From assembly GCF_000427365.1 (NCBI RefSeq), contig NZ_KE386488.1:1337882-1401881 (forward strand): 64,000 nucleotides of DNA, given 5' to 3'. The notes under the pieces are model-generated. The model searched no databases and was not told where the DNA came from. It was given only the letters and a program-made list of their open reading frames with translations. The stretch's first letter is position 1; every line of letters starts with the position of its first letter. The stretch is from Rikenella microfusus DSM 15922 (GTDB lineage: Bacteria > Bacteroidota > Bacteroidia > Bacteroidales > Rikenellaceae). Below are positions 35,516 to 51,590 of the stretch, in pieces. Made by a program: the position numbers and the translations under genes.

Positions 35516-36145
35516 CTATTTGCTCCAAACGTCGGGGGCCCTGCGCCATTCGCGGAGGGTTTCCATCTCTTCCGGTTCGATGTAATTCTGTTCCGCCGCC
35601 AGTTCGATCAACGTATTGTAATCCGACAGCGTATCCAGTCGGACTCCCGCCTTTTCGAAATTCGCCGTCGCCGTCGGGAAACCGTAAGTGAAGATCGCCA
35701 CCATGCCCAGCACCTCGCATCCTGCCGCCCGGAGCGCCTCCACCGCTTTCAGCGAGCTGCCTCCCGTAGAGATCAGGTCTTCCACCACCACCACTTTGGC
35801 CCCCGGTTCGAAATGGCCCTCCACCTGGTTCGCCATTCCGTGGTCTTTCGGCGCCGAGCGCACGTAGATGAACGGTTTGCCCAGCTCTTCCGCCGTCAGT
35901 ACGCCGCAGGCGATGGCCCCCGTCGCCACCCCTGCGATCACCTCCGCCTGCGGGTATTTCTCCGCGACGATTTTCGCGAAAGCCCGGTAGATTTCCCGCC
36001 GTGCCTCCGGATAGGAGAGCGTCTTGCGGTTGTCGCAGTAAATGGGGGAGTGCCAGCCGCTGGCCCAGGTGAACGGATTTGCAGGGCTGAGTTTTATTGC
36101 CTTAATTTGCAACAATGTTTGTGCAATCTTTTTGCCGGTTTCCAT
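35516..36145 (-). CDS. pyrE: Orotate phosphoribosyltransferase
   Basis: 209 aa, usual length. Transfers phosphoribose from PRPP to orotate, giving OMP in pyrimidine synthesis (cytosol). The PRPP-binding motif VVVVEDLISTGGSS lies at about 117-130; the flexible-loop lysine region is VRSAPKDHG (about 94-102); the N-terminal part has FTWASGWHSPIYCDNR. First gene of a minus-strand cluster. Its ATG is only 3 bp from that of the divergent NUDIX gene, so its promoter must lie within that gene. Confidence 0.96.
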   Translation of the reverse strand: METGKKIAQTLLQIKAIKLSPANPFTWASGWHSPIYCDNRKTLSYPEARREIYRAFAKIVAEKYPQAEVIAGVATGAIACGVLTAEELGKPFIYVRSAPKDHGMANQVEGHFEPGAKVVVVEDLISTGGSSLKAVEALRAAGCEVLGMVAIFTYGFPTATANFEKAGVRLDTLSDYNTLIELAAEQNYIEPEEMETLREWRRAPDVWSK

Positions 36146-36148
36146 TTT

Positions 36149-36796
36149 ATGAGAAAAGTCTATTATTTGGATAACGTAGTCGCGTTCGGCACCTCGCAGG
36201 AGTGCGCCTCTCTGTCCGCTCCGGCCGAGGCTTCGTGGCTCGTCATAGATGCCGGTGCGCTGGACGCCGGGGCCGGTATCATGCTCGGATTAACAAATTT
36301 GCAGAGAATTTTCGAGACTGCCAAATCCGTGGCTTTCGTTTCTCCGACACAGGAGGATGCCGATCGTTTTTTTGCGGAATTCGCCTCGCAGTTCGTTCCG
36401 ATCGAAGCGGGCGGCGGTTTGGTCGCTTCCCCCCGGGGCGAGGTGCTGATGATTTTCCGCAACGGCCGTTGGGATCTGCCGAAAGGCAAACTGGAACCGG
36501 GCGAGGAGATCGCGCAATGCGCGGTGCGGGAGGTAGAGGAAGAGTGCGGGATCGCGGGGCTGGAACTGGGAAAATTGCTGACACGCACGTATCACCTGTA
36601 CGAACTGCGCGGGAAATGGATATTGAAACGGACTACGTGGTATGCGATGGCTAATGACGGAGCGGGAGAGCTGGTGCCGCAGGCGGAGGAGGGGATAACG
36701 GATATCCGATGGATCGCCCCGGACAACCTGCATTTCTATGTGGAAAATACGTACCCTACGATCCGGGAAGTCTTCGCCGCGGCTAAAAAAGGCTGA
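36149..36796 (+). CDS. NUDIX hydrolase with N-terminal extension
   Basis: 215 aa from the ATG at 36149; a far longer frame upstream is only antisense to pyrE. The NUDIX box lies at about 127-149 (G-KLEPGEE, then REVEEECGI), with the metal-binding REVEEE core. Residues 1-75 form an extra domain of unknown role. The C-terminal part follows with RTYHLYELRGKWILKRTTWY. NUDIX enzymes cleave nucleoside-diphosphate-linked compounds; the substrate cannot be told. Its promoter must sit inside pyrE; no perfect -7 box is seen (nearest TTAATTTGC near 36101). Confidence 0.88.
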   Translation: MRKVYYLDNVVAFGTSQECASLSAPAEASWLVIDAGALDAGAGIMLGLTNLQRIFETAKSVAFVSPTQEDADRFFAEFASQFVPIEAGGGLVASPRGEVLMIFRNGRWDLPKGKLEPGEEIAQCAVREVEEECGIAGLELGKLLTRTYHLYELRGKWILKRTTWYAMANDGAGELVPQAEEGITDIRWIAPDNLHFYVENTYPTIREVFAAAKKG

Positions 36797-37250
36797 ATTG
36801 CGCTGTCCGTTTACTTCGTGCCGTGGAATCGGGGCTCGAACGGCCTTTCCCGGCATCGCTGCGCGGTTTGTGCCGGCGGTTTTCGTTCCGCGCCCGGTCG
36901 TTCGGGCAGTCGTGCTCTGGTCGGAGCGAAACGAAAAAGCATCGGCTGAGCGGCCGGTGTGCCGATGCGCATGATCGGGAGTGCGTATGATGCCTCTGAT
37001 TTCGGGCCGTGAAGAAGCGGGCCATAGTAACGTCTCCCGGCAGGAATGCCGGGAGACGTTGGCGATAGATAGACTGACGATAGTTGATAATAGGGGATAA
37101 AAGCGTTCGTATATATTCTTGTATAGTCGGAGAATTCGTTTATATTTATATTTGAAACCGTGTGGCGGGAATCTTTCAGAGTGAAAGTTTTGGTTTTTCA
37201 TTGCAAATATGCAATAATAAATTGAAAGTGCAAAATATTCGGCAGAAAAA
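36797..37250. other. 454-bp intergenic region with hairpin and candidate promoter
   Basis: No gene supported. A perfect 13-bp hairpin at 37029-37060 (aacgtctcccggc / gccgggagacgtt) has no T-run. Downstream is a candidate -7 box TATATTTG at 37147-37154 for the XRE/S24-like gene, in an AT-rich stretch, leaving a leader of about 90 nt. Confidence 0.5.
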
Positions 37251-37874
37251 ATGACAGATTGGCAAAGACTGGAACAGGTGATCAAGTGGACGGGGCTGTC
37301 CACGAATGCTTTTGCTGCCGGAATCGGTTTGAAGCGGAGCGAGAACCTGTATCAGATCAAACGCGGGAATAACAGCATCAGTAAAAATCTGGCCGAACTG
37401 ATTACCCGTAAATACCCGTCCGTGAACCGGGCATGGCTGCTGACCGGCGAAGGAGACATGTTTGCCGAAAACGAGAAACGGGAGGGGATACCTTATTATA
37501 AGAAAGACGTGCTCCGGCTGGTCTGCGAAACGGCCGGATGCGATGCGGACGACTATATCCGTATGCCCGGATTCGGGGAGTGCGATTTCGCGGCGCCGGT
37601 GACGGGAGATGCGATGGCGCCGGAGGTCCCGGCCGGGGCGACTGTCGTTTTGGAGCAGGTCGATCCGCTCGCGCCCGTGTTGTCCGGTGAAATTTATGTG
37701 GCCGTGACTTCCGCGTTCGCTCTGCTGCGGTACGTGAAGCCCGACCCGGAAATCCGGGATGCGTTGTGGCTGACGGCTCCGGCCGGGGCGGGAAGCGAAC
37801 CGGTGAGGGTGCTCCGGGAGCATCTGATACGGTTGTATCTGGTCAAAGGGATCGTCATACACAAGGTCTTATGA
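37251..37874 (+). CDS. XRE-type HTH / S24-like regulator lacking the protease dyad
   Basis: 207 aa. An N-terminal helix-turn-helix (about 5-65: VIKWTGLSTNAFAAGIGLKRSENLYQI..., ISKNLAELITRKYP) is followed, after a linker, by a LexA/CI-like C-terminal fold (about 110-207: AAPVTGDAMAPEVPAGATVV, SGEIYVAVTSAFALLRYV). In active S24 proteins the loop reads GDSM and a later Lys completes the dyad. Here Ser is Ala121 and the Lys position near 159 is Leu, so self-cleavage looks impossible. Probably a stable DNA-binding regulator; targets unknown. Lone chromosomal gene, no phage genes nearby. Confidence 0.82.
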   Translation: MTDWQRLEQVIKWTGLSTNAFAAGIGLKRSENLYQIKRGNNSISKNLAELITRKYPSVNRAWLLTGEGDMFAENEKREGIPYYKKDVLRLVCETAGCDADDYIRMPGFGECDFAAPVTGDAMAPEVPAGATVVLEQVDPLAPVLSGEIYVAVTSAFALLRYVKPDPEIRDALWLTAPAGAGSEPVRVLREHLIRLYLVKGIVIHKVL

Positions 37875-37935
37875 CCGCTCCCGGATGGCAAAAAAGGCTA
37901 ATGGATTGAAAAAAAGAGAATAAAGGCTCAAAAAG

Positions 37936-37966
37936 TTTGCAAATTCAAAACCATTGCCTATCTTTG
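37936..37966 (+). promoter_or_regulatory. Promoter of the tRNA-tuf-sec-ribosomal operon
   Basis: TTTG (37936-37939), 19-nt spacer, TATCTTTG (37959-37966): perfect consensus, about 57 bp before tRNA-Tyr. Confidence 0.85.
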
Positions 37967-38022
37967 TCGTCCGAAATGCCCCTTACGGAGGGCAAATTCG
38001 TTGTTTTGAACAATTGATTTTC

Positions 38023-38105
38023 GGGCGGATACCAGAGTGGCCAAATGGGGCAGACTGTAAATCTGCTGGCTTACGCCTTCGGTGGTTCGAATCCATCTCC
38101 GCCCA
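38023..38105 (+). tRNA. tRNA-Tyr (GTA)
   Basis: 83 nt, class II with long variable arm. Acceptor GGGCGGA / TCCGCCC, anticodon loop CTGTAAA (GTA), T loop GTTCGAAT, discriminator A; CCA not encoded. Confidence 0.95.
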
Positions 38106-38189
38106 CGAAATCCGTTTCTTTTTACGACGAAAACCGTTCGAATCGGTTTCGTTTTGAAAGGGACTTTTCGGTGTAAAGAAAAAAAACAA

Positions 38190-38262
38190 GCGGAAGTAGC
38201 TCAGTTGGTAGAGCATTAGCCTTCCAAGCTAAGGGTCGCGGGTTCGAACCTCGTCTTCCGCT
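38190..38262 (+). tRNA. tRNA-Gly (TCC)
   Basis: 73 nt. Acceptor GCGGAAG / CTTCCGC, D arm GCTC-AGTTGGTA-GAGC, anticodon loop CTTCCAA (TCC), T loop GTTCGAAC, discriminator T. Sits 38 bp before tuf. Confidence 0.95.
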
Positions 38263-38300
38263 CTTTATTATTAAACAGAACACTTAAACGCTTACAACCC

Positions 38301-39488
38301 ATGGCAAAAGAAAAATTCGACCGGTCGAAACCGCACGTGAACATCGGTACCATCGGCCACGTTGACCACGGTAAAACCACGCTGACCGCAGCGATCACTA
38401 CCGTACTGGCTAAAAAAGGCCTCTCGGAACTGCGTTCGTTCGACTCGATCGACAACGCGCCGGAAGAAAAAGAACGCGGTATTACCATCAATACCTCGCA
38501 CGTTGAGTATTCCACCGCAACCCGTCACTACGCTCACGTAGACTGCCCGGGCCACGCCGACTATGTGAAGAACATGGTAACGGGTGCTGCTCAGATGGAC
38601 GGTGCCATCCTCGTTGTGGCCGCTACCGACGGTCCGATGCCCCAGACCAACGAGCACGTGCTGCTCGCCCGTCAGGTGAACGTTCCGCGTATCGTCGTGT
38701 TCCTGAACAAATGCGATATGGTCGATGACCCGGAAATGCTCGACCTCGTCGAACTGGAAGTGCGCGACCTGCTGAGCAAATACGAATTCGACGGCGACAA
38801 CGCCCCGATCATCCGCGGCTCCGCACTGGGCGCCCTGAACGGCGAACCGCAGTGGGAAGAAAAGATCATGGAGCTGATGGATGCTGTGGACAACTATATT
38901 CCGATTCCGCCGCGCGAAAACGAAAAACCGTTCCTGATGCCGGTTGAAGACGTCTTCTCGATCACCGGCCGCGGTACCGTGCTGACCGGTCGTGTCGAAA
39001 CCGGCGTGATCCACGTCGGCGACGAAGTCGAAATCGTGGGCCTTGGCGAAAAAGCTAAGAAATCGGTATGTACCGGCGTCGAAATGTTCCGCAAGCTCCT
39101 CGACGAAGGGGAAGCCGGCGACAACGTGGGTCTGCTGATGCGCGGTATCGACAAGAAAGAAGTGAAACGCGGTATGGTCGTTGCCAAACCGGGTTCCATC
39201 ACCCCGCACACCAAATTCAAGGCCGAAGTCTATATTCTGAAGAAAGAAGAAGGCGGCCGCCACACTCCGTTCCACAACAAATACCGTCCGCAGTTCTACC
39301 TGCGTACCCTCGACGTGACCGGCGAAGTGCAACTGCCGGAAGGCGTTGAAATGGTTATGCCGGGCGACAACGTGACCATCACCGTGGAACTGATCTACCC
39401 GGTTGCCATCAACGTAGGTCTGCGTTTCGCTATCCGCGAAGGCGGCCGTACCGTAGGTGCCGGTCAGATCACCGAGATCATCGCGTAG
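38301..39488 (+). CDS. tuf: Elongation factor Tu
   Basis: 395 aa. GTPase that delivers aminoacyl-tRNA to the ribosome. G1 GHVDHGKTT (about 20-28), switch I ERGITIN, G3 DCPGHADY (about 81-88), G4 NKCD, then beta-barrel domains 2 and 3 ([18 protein letters not shown]). Strongly biased codons, as expected for a very highly expressed gene. In one transcription unit with flanking tRNAs and secE; a GC hairpin lies behind it but probably only attenuates. Confidence 0.99.
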   Translation: MAKEKFDRSKPHVNIGTIGHVDHGKTTLTAAITTVLAKKGLSELRSFDSIDNAPEEKERGITINTSHVEYSTATRHYAHVDCPGHADYVKNMVTGAAQMDGAILVVAATDGPMPQTNEHVLLARQVNVPRIVVFLNKCDMVDDPEMLDLVELEVRDLLSKYEFDGDNAPIIRGSALGALNGEPQWEEKIMELMDAVDNYIPIPPRENEKPFLMPVEDVFSITGRGTVLTGRVETGVIHVGDEVEIVGLGEKAKKSVCTGVEMFRKLLDEGEAGDNVGLLMRGIDKKEVKRGMVVAKPGSITPHTKFKAEVYILKKEEGGRHTPFHNKYRPQFYLRTLDVTGEVQLPEGVEMVMPGDNVTITVELIYPVAINVGLRFAIREGGRTVGAGQITEIIA

Positions 39489-39511
39489 TTTCCGCACGCG
39501 ACATAATTCCG

Positions 39512-39537
39512 AAGGCGGTACCCCGGTACCGCCTTTT
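39512..39537 (+). terminator. Hairpin with T-run between tuf and tRNA-Trp
   Basis: Stem aaggcggtacc / ggtaccgcctt with 2-nt centre and tttt. It may reduce read-through from tuf into secE and beyond, or mark a processing site before tRNA-Trp, which starts 4 bp later. Confidence 0.6.
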
Positions 39538-39540
39538 CAC

Positions 39541-39611
39541 AGGGGTGTAGTTCAAGGGCAGAATAGCGGTCTCCAAAACCGTTGATGGGAGTTCGAATCT
39601 CTCCACCCCTG
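39541..39611 (+). tRNA. tRNA-Trp (CCA)
   Basis: 71 nt to the discriminator. Acceptor AGGGGTG / CACCCCT, anticodon loop CTCCAAA (CCA), T loop TTCGAAT, discriminator G. CCA follows directly (39612-39614), so the 3' end seems encoded. Between tuf and secE, a common Bacteroidota order. Confidence 0.95.
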
Positions 39612-39627
39612 CCAAAAAAGAAAAGCG

Positions 39628-39816
39628 ATGAAAGCTACTTACGTCAAAGAAGCCTATAACGAACTGGTACACAAAGTGACCTGGCCGACCTGGACTTCGC
39701 TTCAGAACAGCGCGATCGTGGTCATGATCGCTTCCCTGATCCTCGCGCTGGTTATCCTGGCCATGGACATCAGCTTTGAGTCCATCATGAAGGGCATATA
39801 CAGTATCCTTTATTAA
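39628..39816 (+). CDS. secE: Preprotein translocase subunit SecE
   Basis: 62 aa, short single-helix form. Amphipathic N-terminal part (ELVHKVTWPTWTSL, the conserved SecE patch) and one transmembrane helix (IVVMIASLILALVILAMDI, about 30-48). It clamps SecY in the translocon. 14 bp after tRNA-Trp and 29 bp before nusG. Confidence 0.95.
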   Translation: MKATYVKEAYNELVHKVTWPTWTSLQNSAIVVMIASLILALVILAMDISFESIMKGIYSILY

Positions 39817-39845
39817 TTTTTCGGGAAGACTATTCCAGCAGAGCT

Positions 39846-40409
39846 ATGAGCAACGGAGAGAAACCGGTCATGGAATGGTACGTCGTGCGTGCCATCGGCG
39901 GTAAGGAAAAGAAGGTCAAAGAGTATCTCGAATCCGAGATCCGCACTTTGCACCTCGAAGACTATATCGCCCAGGTGCTGATCCCTACCGAAAAAGTTTA
40001 CCAGGTGCGCAACGGTAAGAAAATTACCAAAGAGCGGATCTCGTATCCGGGGTACGTATTGGTCCAAGCCGCCCTCGTGGGCGAAATACCGCATATCTTG
40101 CGCAACGCTCCCAATGTGCTCGGTTTTCTGAGCGATACCAAGGAATCCTCCCTGCAGGCCACTCCTCTCAGGCCGCAGGAAGTAAGCCGGATCCTGGGTC
40201 GTGTGGACGAGCTCGCCACGCAGGAGGAAGAGAACGAAACTCCTTATGTGGAAGGCGAATCCGTGAAAGTGATCGACGGACCTTTTGCTTCCTTCGTCGG
40301 CACGATCGAGAAAGTCGATAACGAGCGTAAGAAACTTCAGGTTTCGGTCAAGATATTCGGGCGTAAAACTCCGATGGAGCTGAGTTTTATGCAAGTGGAA
40401 AAAGAGTAA
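39846..40409 (+). CDS. nusG: Transcription termination/antitermination protein NusG
   Basis: 187 aa. NGN domain (about 9-120, WYVVRAIGGKEKKVKEYLE, SYPGYVLVQA) and C-terminal KOW domain (about 130-187, EGESVKVIDGPFASFVGTIEKVD). Binds RNA polymerase, suppresses pausing and couples to the ribosome or Rho. M9 (MEWYVV) is an alternative start. Between secE and rplK as in most bacteria. Confidence 0.97.
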   Translation: MSNGEKPVMEWYVVRAIGGKEKKVKEYLESEIRTLHLEDYIAQVLIPTEKVYQVRNGKKITKERISYPGYVLVQAALVGEIPHILRNAPNVLGFLSDTKESSLQATPLRPQEVSRILGRVDELATQEEENETPYVEGESVKVIDGPFASFVGTIEKVDNERKKLQVSVKIFGRKTPMELSFMQVEKE

Positions 40410-40436
40410 CTAACATTTGTTAACGAAGCGCGAACT

Positions 40437-40459
40437 GTGGGCTTTCCGAAAAAGCCCGC
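40437..40459 (+). promoter_or_regulatory. Hairpin in the rplK leader, candidate L1-binding site
   Basis: 9-bp stem gtgggcttt / aaagcccgc with loop ccgaa, 27 nt before rplK. L1 commonly represses rplKA by binding a hairpin in this leader; a match to the known L1 motif was not verified. Confidence 0.35.
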
Positions 40460-40485
40460 ATTTTGTGTTTCAAAGGAAAAAAGCT

Positions 40486-40926
40486 ATGGCAAAAGAGGTT
40501 GCAGGTTTCATCAAACTGCAAATCAAAGGTGGTGCCGCGAATCCTTCGCCGCCCGTAGGGCCGGCCCTGGGTTCCAAAGGCGTGAACATCATGGAGTTCT
40601 GCAAGCAGTTCAATGCGAAGACGCAGGACAAAGGAGGCAAAGTGCTGCCGGTCGTTATCACCGTTTACAGCGACAAGTCGTTCGACTTCATCGTCAAGCA
40701 GCCGCCGGTGGCCGTACAGCTTAAGGAAGCAGCCAAAATCCAGTCCGGTTCCGCCGAACCGAACCGTAAGAAAGTCGCTTCCGTAAGCTGGGAACAGATC
40801 GAAGAGATCGCCAAGAGCAAAATGGAAGACATGAACTGCTTTACCGTTGAGTCCGCCATGCGGATGGTTGCCGGGACGGCACGCAGCATGGGTATCAGCG
40901 TAACGGGTGAATTTCCTAACAAATAA
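40486..40926 (+). CDS. rplK: 50S ribosomal protein L11
   Basis: 146 aa from the ATG at 40486. Typical start ([17 protein letters not shown]) with the Pro-rich [10 protein letters not shown] loop (about 20-29) that meets the GTPase centre; C-terminal RNA-binding domain with [19 protein letters not shown]. Forms the factor-binding stalk base with L10. Confidence 0.98.
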   Translation: MAKEVAGFIKLQIKGGAANPSPPVGPALGSKGVNIMEFCKQFNAKTQDKGGKVLPVVITVYSDKSFDFIVKQPPVAVQLKEAAKIQSGSAEPNRKKVASVSWEQIEEIAKSKMEDMNCFTVESAMRMVAGTARSMGISVTGEFPNK

Positions 40927-40946
40927 GGAGTAAAAGTCAGAACACT

Positions 40947-41636
40947 ATGAAACTTACGAAAAACAGAAAAGCAGTCCTCGCCAAAGTGGAACCGGGTAAG
41001 GTACACAAGGTCGATGAAGCTGCCGCTCTCCTCAAGGAAATAACCTTCACCAAGTTCGATGCTTCCGTCGATATCGACGTTCGTCTGGGCGTCGATCCGC
41101 GCAAAGCGAACCAGATGGTCCGCGGCGTGGTGACCCTGCCTCACGGGACCGGTAAGACCGTGCGCGTGCTCGTGCTCTGCACTCCGGACAAGGAAGCCGA
41201 AGCGCAGGCCGCAGGCGCCGATTTCGTAGGCCTCGAAGAGTATGTGGAAAAAATCAAAGGCGGCTGGACCGACGTGGATGTCATCATCTGTACGCCGAAC
41301 GTAATGGCCAAAGTAGGTGCGCTGGGCCGTATCCTCGGGCCGCGCGGCCTGATGCCGAACCCCAAGACCGGTACCGTTACGATGGAAGTCGGCAAAGCCG
41401 TCGAAGAAGTCAAAGCCGGTAAGATCGACTTCAAGGTCGATAAGTTCGGGATCGTGCATACCTCGATCGGCAAAGTCTCTTTCGATGCCAAACAGATCGA
41501 AGAGAACGCCAAGGAGTTCCTGCATACCATCCTGAAATTGAAACCGGCCGCAGCCAAAGGGACTTACGTCAAGAGCATCTACCTCTCGACTACGATGAGT
41601 CCGGGGTTGCAGATCGATCCGAAATCCGTTGACTAA
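40947..41636 (+). CDS. rplA: 50S ribosomal protein L1
   Basis: 229 aa. L1-stalk protein binding 23S rRNA; characteristic [18 protein letters not shown] (about 127-144) and C-terminal [12 protein letters not shown]. It starts 20 bp after rplK and likely represses rplKA when in excess. Only 23 bp separate it from rplJ. Confidence 0.98.
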   Translation: MKLTKNRKAVLAKVEPGKVHKVDEAAALLKEITFTKFDASVDIDVRLGVDPRKANQMVRGVVTLPHGTGKTVRVLVLCTPDKEAEAQAAGADFVGLEEYVEKIKGGWTDVDVIICTPNVMAKVGALGRILGPRGLMPNPKTGTVTMEVGKAVEEVKAGKIDFKVDKFGIVHTSIGKVSFDAKQIEENAKEFLHTILKLKPAAAKGTYVKSIYLSTTMSPGLQIDPKSVD

Positions 41637-41659
41637 TCGACTAACAATAAGACATTGAG

Positions 41660-42190
41660 ATGAGAAAGGAAGAAAAATCCGAAGTAATCAAGAGTTTAGC
41701 CGATCAGCTCGGGACCTATACGCATTTTTATCTGACCGATATTTCCGGCATGAACGCCGAGCAGACCGCTGCCCTGCGTAAAAGCTGCTTCGAGAAAGAG
41801 GTCAAGCTCATCGTGGTGAAAAACACCCTGCTGGGCAAAGCGCTGGAACAGACCGGCAAGGCTCAGGACGAACTGGTAGCCGTTCTGGAAGGCTCTACCT
41901 CCATCATGTTCTCGAACACCGGGAATGCGCCGGCGAAACTGATCAAGGCTTTCCGCAAGGACAAAGGAGCCGAAAAACCGATGCTCAAGGCCGCTTATGT
42001 CGATGAGTGCGTTTATGTGGGCGAAGGCTCGCTCGAACAGCTCGTCAATATCAAGTCGCGCGAAGAGCTTATCGGCGACGTTATCGCACTGCTCCAGTCT
42101 CCGGCCAAGAACGTTATCTCCGCACTGCAAGGTTCTGCCGGCGGCAAGATCGCAGGGCTGGTCAAGACGCTCGAAAACCGGGCCCAGTAA
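41660..42190 (+). CDS. rplJ: 50S ribosomal protein L10
   Basis: 176 aa. N-terminal rRNA-binding domain (HFYLTDISGMNAEQTAALRK, KLIVVKNTLLGKALE) and a C-terminal helix that carries L7/L12 dimers. The classical L10 autoregulatory leader cannot fit upstream (23 bp gap to rplA); instead the long structured spacer lies after this gene. Confidence 0.98.
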   Translation: MRKEEKSEVIKSLADQLGTYTHFYLTDISGMNAEQTAALRKSCFEKEVKLIVVKNTLLGKALEQTGKAQDELVAVLEGSTSIMFSNTGNAPAKLIKAFRKDKGAEKPMLKAAYVDECVYVGEGSLEQLVNIKSREELIGDVIALLQSPAKNVISALQGSAGGKIAGLVKTLENRAQ

Positions 42191-42202
42191 CTCGCCTCGG
42201 AG

Positions 42203-42400
42203 GGCGGCTTGAGTATTCCGGTATCGGAAAGGCCGCCTGAAGTGAGATTACCTCGAAACAAAAACAAACCGTTTGTAACCCGAAGAAGAGGGGCGCGACA
42301 CCGAGTAGGTCCGCGGCAACCGTGACAGGTTCATCCGATGCGGCGGTCGTTTTACAGAAAAGACCGCAGCGCGCGGGGACCGGACGTCCGGACCGGAAGG
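42203..42400 (+). promoter_or_regulatory. Structured 277-nt rplJ-rplL spacer
   Basis: The spacer 42191-42467 holds no gene. Hairpins seen: ggcggctt...aaggccgcc with ttccg/cggaa inside (42203-42237); gcggtc-g-tttt-acag-aaaa-gaccgc (42343-42367); and the palindrome ccggacgtccgg (near 42380). Near the end, TAACTTTA (about 42443) resembles a -7 box and might let rplL be expressed above rplJ. Confidence 0.5.
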
Positions 42401-42467
42401 TAGCGGTAAGATCCCTCGGAAGGAGGCAAACAAGCAATTTTAATAACTTTACTAAACAATAACGAAG

Positions 42468-42845
42468 ATGGCAGACATCAAAGCGCTGGCTGAAGAGCTG
42501 GTAAACCTGACCGTAAAAGAAGTAAACGAACTGGCTACTATCCTCAAAGACGAGTATGGTATCGAACCGGCAGCAGCCGCTGTAGCCGTTGCCGCTCCGG
42601 CAGCCGGTGGCGAAGCCGGTGCAGCCGCTGAAAAAACCTCGTTCGACGTGATCCTCAAATCGGGCGGTCAGGCCAAACTGCAGGTTGTGAAAGTCGTTAA
42701 GGAACTGACCGGCCTGGGCCTGAAAGAGGCTAAAGACCTCGTGGACGGCGCTCCGAAAGCAGTGAAAGAAGGCGTTTCGAAAGAAGAAGCCGAATCGCTG
42801 AAAGCCCAGCTCGAAGAAGCCGGTGCAGAAGTAGAACTGAAGTAA
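42468..42845 (+). CDS. rplL: 50S ribosomal protein L7/L12
   Basis: 125 aa. N-terminal dimerisation domain ([24 protein letters not shown]), Ala-rich hinge (about 38-55) and the C-terminal factor-binding domain (about 58-125, [37 protein letters not shown]). Needed in several copies per ribosome, which fits separate expression control on both sides. Confidence 0.98.
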   Translation: MADIKALAEELVNLTVKEVNELATILKDEYGIEPAAAAVAVAAPAAGGEAGAAAEKTSFDVILKSGGQAKLQVVKVVKELTGLGLKEAKDLVDGAPKAVKEGVSKEEAESLKAQLEEAGAEVELK

Positions 42846-42913
42846 TTTCGGTTCCTTTCCGGGGTGCGGAAGTCCTTAAGAGGCTGACGATAAGTGCCTT
42901 GGAAGCAAGAGAC

Positions 42914-42951
42914 GGTGTAAGGCTCACTGCCGGTGAGCCTTGCGCCTTTTT
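42914..42951 (+). terminator. Attenuator between rplL and rpoB
   Basis: 14-bp stem with two G-U pairs (ggtgtaaggctcac / gtgagccttgcgcc), loop tgccg, directly followed by five T. It lies 68 bp after rplL and 250 bp before rpoB. As in E. coli, a partial terminator here would lower rpoBC relative to ribosomal proteins. The remaining spacer to 43200 has no supported gene. Confidence 0.88.
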
Positions 42952-43200
42952 CTGGTTTTTGAGCTTCCGATTCTGCGGGAGGACAATAACCGAAGGCGGG
43001 GAGCCGTTCGCAAACGGCTTCGGACGCCATAAAAGAGACAACAGGCCCTCGAAGGGGAAGAGCAGAGTTGCATGACCGGCGTGCTAAAACCGGGCATACA
43101 TGAAACACTCCGTAACCTTTCCGGAACGGCCTGGCCAAACAATCGTTCCGGGTTCTTTTAGCGCTGTTCAGAAACATTACTCATTCCGTAACCAAAGAAC

Positions 43201-47052
<3,852 letters not shown>

Positions 47053-47115
47053 TGCCCCGCGTATTACCCGGAAAGCACATCATACTTTCACATTCAACAA
47101 GGAACAATAACGATT

Positions 47116-51360
<4,245 letters not shown>

Positions 51361-51384
51361 CGTTCCGGCGGCAATCGGAAAGTA

Positions 51385-51427
51385 CGAAAGGGGCAGGTTC
51401 CGGAACGGAGCCTGCCCCTTTCGTTTG
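51385..51427 (+). terminator. Terminator of rpoBC operon
   Basis: Stem cgaaaggggcaggt / gcctgcccctttcg with inner tccgga-type pairing, then tttg; 25 bp past rpoC. Confidence 0.88.
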
Positions 51428-51564
51428 TGCGGGCGGGCGACCGTTTCGGGTTGTCTTTATGCCGGCCCGCGGCCTTGCCCCGAAGCTCCGGCAGCGGGAA
51501 ATCCGGGGGGCGGGAAGAGGTCGTATTTCCCGTATTCGGAAAATAAAACGTGTGGAAAAAACAT

Positions 51565-51572
51565 TATATTTG
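51565..51572 (+). promoter_or_regulatory. -7 element of asnA
   Basis: TATATTTG, 18 nt before the asnA ATG; -33 element unclear. Confidence 0.55.
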
Positions 51573-51590
51573 TCCCTTAAAAACAGACCG

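Noticed and set aside
32713-35691. Open frame of 992 codons antisense to GH89 and SRPBCC
   Set aside because: GH89 motifs and catalytic residues are intact on the minus strand; the antisense frame has none.
37251-37874. Prophage repressor marking an integrated phage
   Set aside because: No phage structural, integrase or att-like sequence around; flanked by housekeeping genes.
38023-39611. tRNA genes as integration sites of a mobile island
   Set aside because: No integrase and no repeated tRNA 3' ends; the tRNAs belong to a conserved tuf operon.
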